The position numbers and the translations under genes are program-made. The notes below the pieces were generated by a model, which ran no database searches, was not told the origin of the DNA, and saw only the letters and a list, made by a program, of their open reading frames with translations. A stretch of 7,033 nucleotides of DNA from Candidatus Hydrogenedentota bacterium (GTDB lineage Bacteria > Hydrogenedentota > Hydrogenedentia > Hydrogenedentales > SLHB01): contig DUZM01000226.1 of assembly GCA_013349485.1 (NCBI GenBank), positions 1-7,033 of the forward strand, read 5' to 3'. Within the stretch, counting starts at the first letter, position 1. Every line of letters begins with the position of its first letter. Below are positions 6,213 through 7,033 of this stretch, piece after piece.

Positions 6213-6292
6213 GTCATTCTAAGCGAAGCGAAGAACTTCGCTCTCACAGATACTGTTACAAGTTCGAGATCTTTCGCTTCGCTCAGGATGAC
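6213..6292. repeat. Long imperfect inverted repeat (AGCGAAGCGAA type), possible bidirectional terminator or dispersed element
   Basis: The left arm (6213-6240) and right arm (6265-6292) are 28 nt each and complementary at 22 of 28 positions by hand count, around a 24-nt spacer. The central core AGCGAAGCGAA against TTCGCTTCGCT is perfectly paired, and the ends are GTCAT/ATGAC. The left arm can also fold locally: AGCGAAG (6222-6228) with CTTCGCT (6236-6242) around 7 nt. From memory, sequences like TTCGCTTCGCTCAGGATGACA recur as dispersed repeats in environmental bacterial genomes. The copy number here cannot be judged from one window. Its place between two convergent genes fits a terminator role. 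Confidence 0.65.
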
Positions 6293-6504
6293 AGCAAGGC
6301 CATGGATTGGCTGAAGTCACATAAGTTGGTGTTTGAATGTAACTTGGTATAAGACCGCCAAGACCGGCGCCGGCAGCCGCCAGCGGACTAACTCAGAATC
6401 AAAGGCAATGAAAACGGTTGGGCGGGCTCGGCTGATAACGACGCCAAGAACCCAAGCAAGCATTCCGTACGTCACTTCCCGGCTCTGCGGTAGCTGGATG
6501 ACGC

Positions 6505-7033
6505 CTACGGCTTCCGCGTCAACTCGAAGACGCGCGCGGCGTTGCAGCGGTCTTGGCTTTCGACGCGTTCGAGGCGTGGTCCGTCGATGGCGGACTCGAG
6601 ATAGCCGAGCCCGGTGCGGACCTCCCACATGTCACCGACCGCCTCCGCGACGCGGTGCTCGAGCACGAGGGTCTTGTGCAGCGACGGGAAGCCGAATAGG
6701 CCTTCGAGCGCGGCCCGGAGCCGTGAACGTGTGACCTCCGCGGGCAATGTCCCGAGACTGTCATCAAGAGACACCCAGGGCGTGGTGCTTTCAAGGGCCT
6801 TTTCTGCGGCGGCCATCAAATCCGGAACGATGACTCTCAGGACGCCGCCGGGCTCGAGGATTCGGTGGAATTCGTCCAGCAACGGCGGTATATCGTCGGC
6901 GGGCAAATGCTCAAACACATGCGAGCAATAGACGGCCTTGAGCGAACCATCGGCAAAGGGCAACCGGCGACCGCGAGCAAATCGGCCCCACTTGTACGGC
7001 GCGTCGAGAAAACGGCGAGAACGAGCGGACGAG
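6505..7033 (-). CDS. Class I SAM-dependent methyltransferase, C-terminal part (5' end outside window)
   Basis: The frame is open to the right edge and ends in TAG at 6507-6505, giving 175 visible residues. Numbering from the first full codon, LPFADGSLKAVYCSHVFEHL (24-43) is the post-motif strand and acidic turn of Methyltransf_11-type enzymes. Next are a helix LLDEFHRIL (51-59) and the EPGGVLRVIVPDL loop-strand (60-72). The SAM-binding Gly-rich motif I should lie upstream, beyond the window. The substrate is not evident. Similar YCSHVFEHL/PGG-RVIVPDL proteins are often found in surface polysaccharide loci, but nothing here confirms that. The TTG at 6963 is an internal codon, because coding similarity (APYKWGRFARG) continues upstream of it. 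The gene is convergent with the neighbouring + strand genes. Confidence 0.82.
   Translation of the reverse strand, partial: SSARSRRFLDAPYKWGRFARGRRLPFADGSLKAVYCSHVFEHLPADDIPPLLDEFHRILEPGGVLRVIVPDLMAAAEKALESTTPWVSLDDSLGTLPAEVTRSRLRAALEGLFGFPSLHKTLVLEHRVAEAVGDMWEVRTGLGYLESAIDGPRLERVESQDRCNAARVFELTRKP

Larger units (their letters stand above)
6138..6504. other. Gene-free region between convergent genes
   Basis: This 367-nt stretch separates the + strand phosphotransferase from the - strand methyltransferase. It holds a 6-bp stem-loop near the left side and a long imperfect inverted repeat in the middle, both listed separately. At 6364-6373 there is a loopless 10-bp palindrome, CCGGCGCCGG. The short open frames here overlap the repeat or lack both a convincing ribosome site and recognisable motifs, so I see no gene. 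Confidence 0.6.

Noticed and set aside
6167..6352. 61-aa + strand frame after the kinase gene
   Set aside because: It runs straight through the inverted repeat and its sequence is dictated by it. There is no ribosome site.
6317..6628. 103-aa - strand frame with a hydrophobic stretch, including a possible 52-aa GTG-started version
   Set aside because: Its N-terminal half is a shadow of the methyltransferase gene. The hydrophobic part has no ribosome site, and no sorting motif was recognised.

Overview
The window is GC-rich by eye and densely coded, from a Gram-negative bacterium. It carries two lipid A (endotoxin) biosynthesis steps, lpxD and an lpxC-fabZ fusion. A single-chain LpxC-FabZ is best known from Bacteroidota, but the high GC and the TTG start codon fit an uncultivated high-GC FCB/PVC-like lineage (for example Hydrogenedentota-like) at least as well. 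That placement is inference only. No ribosomal RNA, tRNA, CRISPR array or transposase was seen.

Layout. (1) Bases 1-1699: the 3' end of lpxD, then lpxC-fabZ, overlapping by 26 nt on the + strand. (2) Bases 1700-1907: an intergenic gap with a perfect TATAAT hexamer but no convincing -35. (3) Bases 1908-4952: a compact + strand unit with overlapping ends. It holds a 504-aa ABC-F ATPase, a 270-aa protein of unknown function with ADP-ribosyltransferase-like motif spacing, and a TrmH/SpoU-family (RlmB-like) RNA 2'-O-methyltransferase. (4) Bases 5049-6137: a phosphotransferase of the aminoglycoside/choline kinase-like fold whose usual metal-binding Asn is Ser. (5) Bases 6138-6504: a gene-free gap holding a 6-bp stem-loop and a long imperfect inverted repeat built on AGCGAAGCGAA. 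(6) Bases 6505-7033, - strand: the 3' part of a class I SAM-dependent methyltransferase, convergent with the preceding genes.

How the genes relate. LpxD and LpxC act in the same pathway: LpxC deacetylates UDP-3-O-acyl-GlcNAc and LpxD then N-acylates the product. FabZ belongs to the fatty-acid cycle that consumes the same 3-hydroxyacyl-ACP pool. In the 1908-4952 unit, the two recognisable proteins belong to families that act on the ribosome: ABC-F translation factors, and 23S rRNA methyltransferases. The uncharacterised middle gene may therefore also work on translation or RNA. That is guilt by association, not a demonstrated function.
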